The notes under the pieces were generated by a model. That model had not been told where the DNA came from and made no database searches. It saw only the letters and a program-made list of their open reading frames with translations. DNA of 64,000 nucleotides from Chryseobacterium cucumeris (GTDB lineage: Bacteria > Bacteroidota > Bacteroidia > Flavobacteriales > Weeksellaceae). A program made the position numbers and the translations under genes. Below are positions 42,100 through 50,973 of the stretch, in pieces (the first letter of the stretch is position 1; each line of letters starts with the position of its first letter). The stretch covers positions 310,001 to 374,000 of the forward strand of contig NZ_LUVZ01000001.1 of assembly GCF_001593385.1 (NCBI RefSeq), read 5' to 3'.

Positions 42100-42786
42100 A
42101 TGACTGAGGATTACTCCCAATATCCCAAACACCTTGTTGCTGTTGACTGTATCATTTTCGGTTTTGACGGCGAAAATCTTAAAATCCTTTTGGTAAAAAG
42201 AAATTTTGAACCTCAAATGGGCGAATGGTCATTGATGGGTGGCTTCGTTGGCAGTGAGGAAACCTCTGATGAAGCGGCTAACAGAGTTCTGTGTACATTG
42301 ACCGGTCTTGAAAACATTTATCTTGAACAGCTGAAATGTTATACGGAAATTAACCGTGAGCCGACGGCCAGAATCATGTCTATCTCCTATTATGCACTGA
42401 TCAATATTGAGAAAGATATCCAGATCAATGAGCAGTACAGTGCAAAATGGGTGGAACTACAGAAAGCTCCTGATCTTATCTTCGATCATAACGAAATGGT
42501 AAAGGATGCTGTAGCCAGGCTGAGGAGAAGAGCTTCAACAGGACCTATAGGATTTGAGCTTCTTCCTGAAAAGTTCACAATGAAAGATCTTCAGAATCTT
42601 TATGAAGCTATTTTTGATGAAAAATTTGACAAGCGAAATTTTACCAGCAAGATCAACAGCATGGATATCCTTGTGAATACGAATAAAAAGGATATGACGT
42701 CATCCAGAAAAGGGTCTTTTCTTTACCGTTTTGATGAAAAAAAATACAATAAAAAAATCTCACAGGGATTTATGTTTAAAATCTGA
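42100..42786 (+). CDS. araR: Nudix-domain transcriptional regulator, AraR-like
   Basis: A 228-residue regulator of the NrtR/AraR type: a Nudix-fold sensor (residues 8-140) and a C-terminal winged helix (~150-228). The Nudix box reads GGFVGSEETSDEAANRVLCTLTGL; the RExxEE catalytic residues are replaced (RVLCTLTG), so hydrolase activity is not expected. In Bacteroides a Nudix-type AraR senses L-arabinose and controls arabinose genes. This gene lies between the xylan operon and the araBDA operon, and palindromes before four transcripts fit its target. Symbol is by analogy; the ligand has not been shown here. Confidence 0.82.
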   Translation: MTEDYSQYPKHLVAVDCIIFGFDGENLKILLVKRNFEPQMGEWSLMGGFVGSEETSDEAANRVLCTLTGLENIYLEQLKCYTEINREPTARIMSISYYALINIEKDIQINEQYSAKWVELQKAPDLIFDHNEMVKDAVARLRRRASTGPIGFELLPEKFTMKDLQNLYEAIFDEKFDKRNFTSKINSMDILVNTNKKDMTSSRKGSFLYRFDEKKYNKKISQGFMFKI

Positions 42787-43442
42787 TAGACCAACCTGTT
42801 TAATTTTGGAAAAAGTATTCCAGAAAATTAACAATTTAGAATGATAGAAAATTCAGCATACTCTTATTAAAATCTCACTTTTGTGAGATTTTTTTGTGTT
42901 CCTGGTGGAAATTTCCAGCAGGACAAATAGTTATTTTGTCTTTTTTCAGAATGATCGTAATAAAAATTTATGATAAGGTTTTTTCTTTTCTCCTACCACA
43001 CAATGCATTATAATTATATGACTTATAATCTTATTTATGATATGTAATTTTTTGTTAATTTTTAATAAAACATTGATTTATATTTAATATTATATGTATT
43101 TTTATACAAAACTAATAACCATATTTAACAACAACTCAAATTTTCACAAACCCCGAACTTAACTTCGTGGGAACCAGAAAAAAGAGAGAAAAAGATTTTC
43201 CAATTGCAAACTGAATAGAAATGATTCCAGTATTCCACCTGAAACCAGTATTGAAAAATTAGGTAAGGAAATATGGGGTCAAACAGGTTAAACGGTTTAG
43301 TAATCTGAAATCAATCCTTATTCAAATCCACCGTTAATAAAAATTAAGAAGTTTTACTTATCTGCGCAATACTCCTGCGCATTATGAAGAATCAAAATAT
43401 TGATGGCTAAAAAATAAGACCAAACTTTAAATATATCAAATT
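42787..43442. other. Intergenic region before the GH5 gene
   Basis: 656 bp without ORF. It holds the Nudix-gene terminator (42869-42897), then AT-rich DNA, a LacI-like TTAAACGGTTTA at 43288-43299 and a TGCGCA pair at ~43365. No Bacteroidetes promoter stands out; the long leader may be functional. Confidence 0.45.
42869..42897 (+). terminator. Terminator of the Nudix regulator gene
   Basis: Perfect stem AAAATCTCAC / GTGAGATTTT with loop TTTT and a T tail. Confidence 0.85.
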
Positions 43443-45164
43443 ATGAGAACAAACAAAATGTGGCTTTTTCTGGCCTTTCTGTTAATCATTCTTTCCAGCT
43501 GTTCTACGATGGATGAAAAAAATTTACTAGAAGACCCTGACTCCAACTTAAGTGCCGGCGCTAGCGCAAGAGCATTGGCAGCAACACCAATGCTGCATGT
43601 TGGAGGCAGATACCTTAAAGATCCGTGTGACAATAATGTTGTCTTACATGGTGTCGCCATAACTCCAAGCCCCTGGTTCAATGGCTGTCAGTATGGCGCC
43701 AATTCCGGCTACTGTACCTGGGATAATTACAATGTACAGGGCGCACTGAACTATAATAAGGCTGTGATGAACAAGCTCACCAGTGCTGCTGATGGCTGGT
43801 ATCTCAATTACATCCGCCTTCATATTGATCCGTATTGGACCAATGATCCCGGACCGGCTATCCCAGAGAACGATATCTCAAGATTCAATTATAACCGCCT
43901 GGTAACTTATACAGATCAGGTGATAATCCCGCTGATTAACCATGCCCGCAGCCTGGGAATGTATGTCATCCTACGTCCGCCAGGCGTATGTCCAAATCGT
44001 ATTGCTGTGAACGATGCCTATCATAGCTATCTTAAAACCGTATGGACCTTTTTGTCGCAACATCCGGGGCTAAAGAACGCTGACAATGTGATGTTCGAAT
44101 TAGCCAACGAACCTGTTGAGATTCTGGGTACAAATGGCACATGGGGATCGACAGGAAACGAGCACTTTGCAGCACTTAAAAACTTCTTCCAGCCATTAGT
44201 TAACATCATTCGCAACAATGGAGCCAATAATGTTTGCTGGATACCGGGTACAGGATGGCAATCCCATTACCAAGGCTATGTCAATAACCAGATTACAGGT
44301 GGTAATATTGGTTATGCTGTTCATATCTATCCGGCTTACTGGGGCGGTCTCAGCAACTATCAAGCCTTTCAGAATGCATGGAATATCAATGTTAAACCAA
44401 TCGCAGACATTGCACCAATTGCCATTACCGAGACCGACTGGGCACCTCAGGGATATGGTACCTTCGGTATCGGTACAACAGGTACGGCAGGCGGAAGCGG
44501 ATTTGGCGCCAATTTAAAATATATCGTGGATCAGTCAGGCAATGTAAGCTGGAATGTTCTTGCCCCGGATAATCTCCTCCACAAAGGCGATCCTAATGCA
44601 GGAACAGCCTACAACAACGATTGGGAAGCCTGCGCCGCACCAGTTAAACAGTGGTTCCAGCAATATGCATCCTCCAATTATCCTGTTGGAAACTGTAATA
44701 CAACCAGCAGCCTGGTTAATAATGGCATTTACGAGATCGAGTTTCAGACCGATGCCAATAAAGTAGTTGATCTAAAATCCGGAGAGGATGCCAATGGCGC
44801 AGTGTTAAGACCATGGACAAGGAATGGTGCTGCTGCACAGCGCTGGGTTGCAATTGACGCCGGCAATGGTTACTGGCGTTTTGTATCCAAAGCGAGTGCA
44901 ACCAATCGCTGCATTGACTTAGCCAGTAACAGCAATACACTGGGAACTTCGATCAGACTTTGGCAGAACTATGGTAATGATGCACAAGCCTGGCAGGTAG
45001 TTGCTGTCTCCAATGGTTATTATAAAATCCTGTCCAAGGTGGACCCTACACGTGGCTGGGATATTCCCAACTGTACCATGGATGGCAATTCAAACTTACA
45101 CCTTTGGGATTATTATGGTACGTCCTGTCAGTTGTTCAAGTTCAAATATATTGGGATGAACTGA
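43443..45164 (+). CDS. GH5-type glycoside hydrolase with C-terminal ricin-B lectin domain, lipoprotein
   Basis: A 573-residue exported protein. Signal MRTNKMWLFLAFLLIILSSC ends in a lipobox Cys. A GH5-like TIM barrel spans ~45-420: acid/base Glu in MFELANEPVE (~222) and nucleophile Glu in IAITETDWAP (~329), with VILRPPGVC and GYAVHIYPAY between. A ricin B/QxW domain follows (~430-573: VVDLKSGEDANGA, CIDLASNSN, QAWQVV) and would bind polysaccharide. The polymer is not certain (cellulose, mannan or mixed-linkage glucan). Gly and Ala codons are more often GGC/GCC than in its neighbours, so it may have come by transfer. Single gene, opposite strand to the rest of the locus. Confidence 0.88.
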   Translation: MRTNKMWLFLAFLLIILSSCSTMDEKNLLEDPDSNLSAGASARALAATPMLHVGGRYLKDPCDNNVVLHGVAITPSPWFNGCQYGANSGYCTWDNYNVQGALNYNKAVMNKLTSAADGWYLNYIRLHIDPYWTNDPGPAIPENDISRFNYNRLVTYTDQVIIPLINHARSLGMYVILRPPGVCPNRIAVNDAYHSYLKTVWTFLSQHPGLKNADNVMFELANEPVEILGTNGTWGSTGNEHFAALKNFFQPLVNIIRNNGANNVCWIPGTGWQSHYQGYVNNQITGGNIGYAVHIYPAYWGGLSNYQAFQNAWNINVKPIADIAPIAITETDWAPQGYGTFGIGTTGTAGGSGFGANLKYIVDQSGNVSWNVLAPDNLLHKGDPNAGTAYNNDWEACAAPVKQWFQQYASSNYPVGNCNTTSSLVNNGIYEIEFQTDANKVVDLKSGEDANGAVLRPWTRNGAAAQRWVAIDAGNGYWRFVSKASATNRCIDLASNSNTLGTSIRLWQNYGNDAQAWQVVAVSNGYYKILSKVDPTRGWDIPNCTMDGNSNLHLWDYYGTSCQLFKFKYIGMN

Positions 45165-45173
45165 TATCAATAA

Positions 45174-45208
45174 AAAAACAGGGTGCTTTTTAAGCATCCT
45201 GTTTTTTT
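45174..45208 (+). terminator. Terminator of the GH5 gene
   Basis: Stem AACAGGGTGCTT / AAGCATCCTGTT with a G-T pair, then a seven-T run. Confidence 0.85.
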
Positions 45209-45215
45209 ATTGTAT

Positions 45216-45298
45216 GTGAAAAGTCAATTTTGCTTCGCAAGTCAATGGTGAATTTTTAAAAATTGACAATAAAGCGAATTCACTATTGCCCTTTCACT
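45216..45298. repeat. Diverged unit of the 81-bp repeat
   Basis: Starts GTGAAAAGTCAATTTT and carries the words AAATTGAC and GAATTCACTATTG of the tandem units at 45461, but with substitutions and indels. It follows a terminator-like hairpin, as unit 1 of the array does. Confidence 0.7.
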
Positions 45299-45416
45299 TT
45301 TTCCATATAATCAACGTTTACAAAAACTTACGTATAGAATAGTCTTAAAAACAATATCAAACGATTAAACTAAGTGCCATACAGATGCATAAAGTGCATA
45401 TAATTAATTCTGAAAT

Positions 45417-45453
45417 AAAAAAATAGGATGCTTTTTCCAGCATCCTATTTTTT
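45417..45453. terminator. Second terminator-like hairpin, duplicate of the GH5 terminator
   Basis: AAATAGGATGCT / AGCATCCTATTT with T run. No gene ends just before it; the hairpin plus following repeat resembles the block at 45174-45298, as if that block had been copied. Confidence 0.65.
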
Positions 45454-45460
45454 ATGTGAA

Positions 45461-45780
45461 AAGTCAATTTGCTTCGCAGTCAATGATGAATTTCTAAAAT
45501 TGACAGTGAAACGAATTCACTATCGACCATTCACTTTTAAAAAGTCAATTTGCTTCCCAGTCAATGATGAATTTCTAAAATTGACAGTGAAACGAATTCA
45601 CTATTGACCATTCACTTTTAAAAAGTCAATTTTGATTCCCAGTCAATGATGAATTTAAAATTGACAAGTGAAACGAATTAACTATCGACCATTCACTTTT
45701 AAAAAGTCAATTTTGATTCCCAGTCAATGATGAATTTAAAATTGACAAGTGAAACGAATTCACTATCGACCATTCACTTA
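45461..45780. repeat. Tandem 81-bp repeat, about four units
   Basis: AAGTCAATTT recurs at 45461, 45542, 45623 and 45704, an exact 81-bp period. Each unit holds inverted repeats GTCAATTT...AAATTGAC and AGTGAA...TTCACT, so each can fold as a double hairpin. The last unit runs over the stop codon of the SSS gene (45778). No reading frame stays open across the units. Units 1-2 have GCTTC(G/C)CAG and 3-4 have GATTCCCAG, so they fall into two sub-types. Confidence 0.9.
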
Positions 45781-47505
45781 CCAAAACCTTACATACAAGG
45801 CGGTCAGTAAAAGCAGTGTCATCACAATCAAAACTAATGTCCTGTTGTCTACTTTAAACATTGCTACATCAATGGCAAAGGCTTTAGGATTAATTTTCGG
45901 ACCTGCAAGACTGATCAGGATCATGGCGATGATGGTGATAAAAAACGACCATCCCATATTAATCAGGAAAGGAATTTCGGTAATGGTATGAACCACCCCA
46001 TTTTCCAGCTTTTCATAAGTGAATGCTGTATACATCCACGTCTCTTTCCCGAAAATTTCAACGGCAAAGCTGTTGAAGAAAATGGCCAGGACAAACCCTA
46101 AAATAACTCCTACCAAAGCGGCTGTACCAGTCGTTCTTTTCCAGAACATTCCCAAAAGGAACATGGCAAAAACTCCAGGACTGATAAAGCCTGTGTATTT
46201 CTGGATAAATGTGAAACCTCCTTCACCACCAATTCCCAAAACATCTGTCCAGGTAAAGGCCAGTGCTGCCATCATTGCGATAATGATAACCCAGCGGCCT
46301 GTTCTCACCATCTGAATCTCGGTGGCATCTGTTTTAAGGTATTTCTTATAGATATCCAGGGTAAAAATGGTTGAGATACTGTTCACTTTTCCTGCCAGTG
46401 AAGCTACAATCGCTGCTGTCAACGCGGCAATGGCCAATCCTTTCAATCCTACTGGTAAGAATCCCAATATTGCAGAATATGCCCCATCTTTCACTCCATT
46501 GAATCCCGGAAGGTGTCCTTTGGAATATAATACATAAGCAGCAATTCCCGGAAGCATAACAATTACAGGCATGAATAATTTCAGAAAACCTGCAAACAGA
46601 ATCCCTGTTCTTGCTGTTTTCAGATCTGCTCCCAAAGCTCTTTGGGTGATGTACTGATTACAGCCCCAATAGTTCAGGTTAACAATCCACTGACCGGCAA
46701 AATACATGGCCAGACCCGGTAACACCACATATTTCTGTACCTCAAGGTTCTGAGGCATTGCCAAAGTAGTGGTTGTAGTTGTTGGTTTTTGAAGAATCAG
46801 CTTAAAGTGCTGCGGAGCCTCATTGATCAGGGTATTGAATCCTGCCAACGCATTTCCTACAGCGGCTCCGTTGATTCTCTGGTCCACAATCTGCAACGCC
46901 ATATAAACTGTTGCAAAACCTCCGATAATAAGGACTGCCACCTGTATAACGTCTGTATATCCAATTACTTTCATTCCTCCAAGACCAATCAGAAGAGCCA
47001 TAAGCAAAAGACCGATCATAATGCCGTGAAGATGTTCTCCTCCCAGCAAAGTATCGATGGCAAGAGCACCAAGATAAAGGATGGAAGTAAGATTCACAAT
47101 AACATATAGAAACAGCCAGAATACTGCCATGATCAGCGAAACAGATTTGTTATACCTTCTTTCCAGAAACTGGGGCATGGTATAGATCTTATTTTTAAGA
47201 TAGATTGGAATAAACCAGACCGCAATAATGATCAGCGCAAGAGCAGCAATCCATTCGTAAGCGGCAACAGCGATTCCGACAAAGAAACCTTCACCGCTCA
47301 TTCCGATAAACTGCTCAGCAGAGATATTGGAGGCAATTAAGCTGGCTCCGATCGCCCACCAGGTCAAAGATCCTTCCGCAAGGAAATAATCCTTACTTCC
47401 TGTAGATTCAGACTTTTTCTTTTTATAGATCCATAATCCGTAAGAAGCTACCACTACAAAATAGATCAGGAATATGATGATATCAATAGTTGCTAATTTT
47501 CCCAT
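45778..47505 (-). CDS. Sodium/solute symporter (SSS family, SGLT-like), likely arabinose
   Basis: A 575-residue inner-membrane transporter with about 14 membrane segments. AEGSLTWWAIGASLIASNISAEQFIGMSGEGF near residue 45 and RRYNKSVSLIMAVFWLF are typical of Na+-sugar symporters such as vSGLT. Lies 3 bp from the mutarotase gene and downstream of araBDA, so L-arabinose is the likely solute. The stop codon is inside the 81-bp repeat array, so the repeats form the 3' end of its transcript. Confidence 0.93.
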   Translation of the reverse strand: MGKLATIDIIIFLIYFVVVASYGLWIYKKKKSESTGSKDYFLAEGSLTWWAIGASLIASNISAEQFIGMSGEGFFVGIAVAAYEWIAALALIIIAVWFIPIYLKNKIYTMPQFLERRYNKSVSLIMAVFWLFLYVIVNLTSILYLGALAIDTLLGGEHLHGIMIGLLLMALLIGLGGMKVIGYTDVIQVAVLIIGGFATVYMALQIVDQRINGAAVGNALAGFNTLINEAPQHFKLILQKPTTTTTTLAMPQNLEVQKYVVLPGLAMYFAGQWIVNLNYWGCNQYITQRALGADLKTARTGILFAGFLKLFMPVIVMLPGIAAYVLYSKGHLPGFNGVKDGAYSAILGFLPVGLKGLAIAALTAAIVASLAGKVNSISTIFTLDIYKKYLKTDATEIQMVRTGRWVIIIAMMAALAFTWTDVLGIGGEGGFTFIQKYTGFISPGVFAMFLLGMFWKRTTGTAALVGVILGFVLAIFFNSFAVEIFGKETWMYTAFTYEKLENGVVHTITEIPFLINMGWSFFITIIAMILISLAGPKINPKAFAIDVAMFKVDNRTLVLIVMTLLLLTALYVRFW

Positions 47506-47508
47506 AGT

Positions 47509-48666
47509 TTACTTTTTTACGGAGAATTTATAGATGGTTTTCGACTGGTATTTCTGTCCGGGCTTCAATTCTGTAGAAGGAAAAGAAGGCTGGTTCGGTG
47601 AATCCGGGAAGTGTTGTGTCTCTAAGCAGAACCCTGTTCTGAATTCATTTTTACCACCGGTTTTGGTATCAAACTTTCCGTCAAGAAAATTTCCGGAATA
47701 AAACTGCACACCGGGTTCATCTGTGAAGACTTCCATTGATCTTCCTGTTCCCTGGTGATACACTTTGGCGATACTTCTCAAACCTTTTCCATTCAAAATC
47801 CAGTTATGGTCATATCCTTTTCCTTTTTTCAGCTGATCATCGTCTGCACTGATATCTTTTCCAATCGGTTTTGAAACCGTGAAATCAAAAGGAGTTCCTT
47901 TTACAGCTTTCTGCTCACCCGTAGGAATTAAGGTTTCGTTCACCGGAAGAAAATGATCCGCATTGATCTGCAATTCATGATCGGTAATTGTTTTAGTAAA
48001 ATTCCCTGAAAGGTTAAAATAAGAATGTTGGGTAAGATTCACTACAGTAGGCTTATCTGTTTCAGCTTCATACGAAATTTCCAATGCATTATCGTCTGTA
48101 AGCGTGTAAAAAACGGTTGTTGTTAATTTCCCCGGATATCCTTCTTCACCGTCTGCACTGGTGTAAGATAATTTCAATGTTGGAAATTTTGCATCCTTTA
48201 CCACTTCAATATTCCAGAATCTGGTGTGGAACCCTTCTTTTCCTCCGTGAAGGCTGTTGGGACCATCATTTTTGTTGATTTCATAGGTTTTGCCATCTAG
48301 TGTAAATTTTGCATTGGCAATTCTGTTGCCGTATCTTCCGATCAAAGCCCCGAAATAATAAGGATTACCATCGAAATATCCTTCAGGTTTTGTAAAGCCA
48401 AGGACTACATCCTCATATTTCCCGTTTCTGTCCGGAGCGGTTAAGGAAGTGATAATTCCGCCGAAGTTGATAACCTCAACTTTCATCCCGTTTTTATTGC
48501 TTAATGTGTATTTTTTAATAGAATCGCCCTTAGGCATAACTCCATAGTCTGAAGTATGAACATTCTCCATTTTCCCTGAAATATCCTGTTTGTTATTTTC
48601 TTTTCCGCAGCCGAAAATAATTAAAAATAATAAAATAAAAATGCTATTATGTGTTGCTTTTTTCAT
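47509..48666 (-). CDS. Aldose 1-epimerase (mutarotase), lipoprotein
   Basis: A 385-residue enzyme that interconverts alpha and beta anomers of aldoses. Signal ends FLLFLIIFGC, a lipobox, so it is anchored in the periplasm and can prepare sugar for the SSS carrier. The catalytic His is in NLTQHSYFNLSG (~205), the Glu in RTGFCLETQHFPDSPNQPSFP (~345) and sugar-binding NRIANAKFTLDGKTYEINKNDGPNSLHGG near 120. Length normal. Located 27 bp from araA and 3 bp from the SSS gene. Confidence 0.94.
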   Translation of the reverse strand: MKKATHNSIFILLFLIIFGCGKENNKQDISGKMENVHTSDYGVMPKGDSIKKYTLSNKNGMKVEVINFGGIITSLTAPDRNGKYEDVVLGFTKPEGYFDGNPYYFGALIGRYGNRIANAKFTLDGKTYEINKNDGPNSLHGGKEGFHTRFWNIEVVKDAKFPTLKLSYTSADGEEGYPGKLTTTVFYTLTDDNALEISYEAETDKPTVVNLTQHSYFNLSGNFTKTITDHELQINADHFLPVNETLIPTGEQKAVKGTPFDFTVSKPIGKDISADDDQLKKGKGYDHNWILNGKGLRSIAKVYHQGTGRSMEVFTDEPGVQFYSGNFLDGKFDTKTGGKNEFRTGFCLETQHFPDSPNQPSFPSTELKPGQKYQSKTIYKFSVKK

Positions 48667-48693
48667 AATTATTTACATATTTTTTACAATTAA

Positions 48694-50190
48694 TTAACGA
48701 TAATACATTTCATTCCAACGAAGTGTATTTTTAAAGTCACGCATTCTGGTATCTTCATCAATGACTAATGATTCAATTCCTGCTATCTCAGCAAAATCTT
48801 CCAGCTGTTCTGCTGAAATATTTTCACTGTAACATGTATGGTGTGCCCCTCCTGCCAGTATCCAGGCTTCTGCGGCCGTATATAAATCAGGAAGAGGTTT
48901 CCATAAAACTCTTGCTACCGGAAGTTTTGGCAGCTCTTCTGTAATTTCCAATGCTCTGGTCTTGTTGATTAGCAGTCTGAAATGGTTTCCAAAGTCCATC
49001 AGGGCAGCATTAAGAGAATCAATATTTCCTCTGGAGTTAAAAACAAGACGAACTGGATCTGCTTTCCCTCCGATTCCCAACGGATGGATCTCGCATGAAG
49101 GTTTCGCGGCAGCCAGCACAGGATCTACTTCCAGCATATGTGAGCCTAAAATGGAAGGATTGGAAGGGTCTAAATGATAGGTATAATCTTCCATAAAGGC
49201 ATTTCCACCTTCAAGGCCCTGCCCCATTGTTTTCATGGCACGTACGAGCGCTGCGGTTTTCCAGTCTCCTTCGCCTGCAAATCCGTATCCTTTCTGCATC
49301 AGTCTCTGTACGGCAATTCCCGGCAGCTGCTCCAGCCCGTGAAGGTCTTCAAAAGTATCAGAGAATCCTTTAAATCCACCGTCTTTTAAAAACTTCTCAA
49401 GTCCTAATTCAATTTTTGCAGCGGTGTGCAGCGAACTTCTGTTGGCTCCTCCCTCCAAAAGGGAGGCTGCCATGTGATAAGAAGATTCATATTCTTCCAT
49501 CAGGCTTTTTATTTCTCCCTCACTTACAGAATTGATAACGCCTACAAGATCACCGATTCCCCAGGTATTGACTGAAAAACCGAACCGGGTTTCAGCTTCC
49601 ACTTTATCTCCATCTGTAACGGCAACAAACCGCATATTATCTCCGAAACGTGCAAATTTAGCTCCCTGCCAGTCGTCCCAGCCTGCAGCAACACGGCTCC
49701 AGTCACCAATTTGCTTCTGAACTCTTTCTTCTGACCAGTGCCCTACCACGACTTTTCTGTTCTTTCGGAGCCTGCTTACCATAAAACCAAATTCACGGTC
49801 TCCATGAGCCGCCTGGTTAAGGTTCATAAAGTCCATGTCCATGGTAGACCACGGAATATCTCTGTTGAATTGGGTATGCAGATGCAGAAGAGGCTTCTGT
49901 AAAATTTTTAGCCCTCTGATCCACATTTTAGCGGGTGAAAAAGTATGCATCCACGTAATTACTCCTATACAGTTTTCTGCATGATTGGCTGCTGCAATGG
50001 TTTCAAATATCTCTTCGGTAGTTTTTACCGTTGGCTTTACAATAACTTTTACCGGGATGAAAGAAGATTTTTCAAGTTCTGCCACAATTTTCTGTGAGTG
50101 TTCTGCTACCTGTGCCAGTGTTTCTGGTCCGTATAAATGCTGACTTCCTGTGATGAACCAGACTTCTTTGGTATTGAGAGGTGTTAACAT
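48694..50190 (-). CDS. araA: L-arabinose isomerase
   Basis: AraA turns L-arabinose into L-ribulose in the cytoplasm, Mn2+-dependent. The 498-residue product has the family length and N-terminus ([15 protein letters not shown]). Metal-site residues in the family are two Glu and two His; visible candidates include the Glu of [12 protein letters not shown] region (~310), the Glu/His of SHMLEVDP (~353) and GGAHHTCYS (~450). Order araB-araD-araA with mutarotase and SSS downstream makes a full arabinose operon controlled by the palindrome upstream of araB. Confidence 0.97.
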   Translation of the reverse strand: MLTPLNTKEVWFITGSQHLYGPETLAQVAEHSQKIVAELEKSSFIPVKVIVKPTVKTTEEIFETIAAANHAENCIGVITWMHTFSPAKMWIRGLKILQKPLLHLHTQFNRDIPWSTMDMDFMNLNQAAHGDREFGFMVSRLRKNRKVVVGHWSEERVQKQIGDWSRVAAGWDDWQGAKFARFGDNMRFVAVTDGDKVEAETRFGFSVNTWGIGDLVGVINSVSEGEIKSLMEEYESSYHMAASLLEGGANRSSLHTAAKIELGLEKFLKDGGFKGFSDTFEDLHGLEQLPGIAVQRLMQKGYGFAGEGDWKTAALVRAMKTMGQGLEGGNAFMEDYTYHLDPSNPSILGSHMLEVDPVLAAAKPSCEIHPLGIGGKADPVRLVFNSRGNIDSLNAALMDFGNHFRLLINKTRALEITEELPKLPVARVLWKPLPDLYTAAEAWILAGGAHHTCYSENISAEQLEDFAEIAGIESLVIDEDTRMRDFKNTLRWNEMYYR

Positions 50191-50229
50191 AGTTTTGTTG
50201 ATCGTTAATAGTTGTTTATCTTGAAATGT

Positions 50230-50940
50230 TTAGTGTTTAAATTCCTGTCCGTAATAAGCATTCTTGCCGTGTTTACGTTCATAATGTTTTTTGATGAGTG
50301 AGTCTTTCAGACGTTCTGCATCAGGATTGATCTGCCTGGTGAGGTACGCCATTTCGGCAATGGTTTCCAGTACTTTGCTGTTGTAGACTGCTTTCTCCGC
50401 ATTTTTCCCCCAGGTAAACGGACCGTGATTGCCGATCAGAACCATTTCCACTTCTTCCGGAGAGAACTGTTTTTCTTTAAAGCATTCCAGAATCTGTATT
50501 CCTGTATTGTATTCGTAGTTTCCTTCAATCAGTTCATCCCGCATCGGTGGGGCGCAGGGAATATCCGTCGTAAGATGATCTGCATGGGTTGTCCCGAAAA
50601 CAGGGATATCCAATTGTGCCTGTGCCCACGCCACGGAATAGATGGCATGCGTGTGGGAAATTCCACCGATATTTTCCCAGTTTTTGTACAGGTAAGCATG
50701 GGTCTTGGTATCGGAAGAAGGTCTGAGCCTGCCTTCAATGACATTGGCATCAAAGTCCAGAATCACCATATCTTCCGGCTTTAAAATGTCATAAGGGACA
50801 CCGCTTGGTTTAATGGCAAAAATGCCTTTATCACGGTCTACAGCACTTACATTCCCGAAAGTATAGACCACCAGCTTCAGGGCATCCAGCTGCATATTCG
50901 CTTCATAACATTCTCTTTGGAGTTCTTTATAGGTATTCAT
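50230..50940 (-). CDS. araD: L-ribulose-5-phosphate 4-epimerase
   Basis: AraD converts L-ribulose 5-phosphate to D-xylulose 5-phosphate, entering the pentose phosphate pathway. The 236-residue class-II aldolase-like protein has zinc ligands in HTHAIYSVAWAQAQ (~95) and GTTHADHL, and the GNHGPFTWGKNAEKAVYNS motif near 170. ATG at 50940 (MNTYKELQ) fits the family; the longer frame adds MILK only. 33 bp downstream of araB, 39 bp upstream of araA. Confidence 0.97.
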   Translation of the reverse strand: MNTYKELQRECYEANMQLDALKLVVYTFGNVSAVDRDKGIFAIKPSGVPYDILKPEDMVILDFDANVIEGRLRPSSDTKTHAYLYKNWENIGGISHTHAIYSVAWAQAQLDIPVFGTTHADHLTTDIPCAPPMRDELIEGNYEYNTGIQILECFKEKQFSPEEVEMVLIGNHGPFTWGKNAEKAVYNSKVLETIAEMAYLTRQINPDAERLKDSLIKKHYERKHGKNAYYGQEFKH

Positions 50941-50973
50941 TTTGAGTATCATTCAAAAGGTTAAAATGGAAAA

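Noticed and set aside
45461..45780. Possible CRISPR array
   Set aside because: The period is 81 bp with near-identical sequence throughout, no unique spacers and no cas genes; it is a plain tandem repeat.
50191..50229. Possible AraR operator between araD and araA (aaatgtttagtgttta)
   Set aside because: Only one half-site matches and the second half is not at the 7-bp distance.
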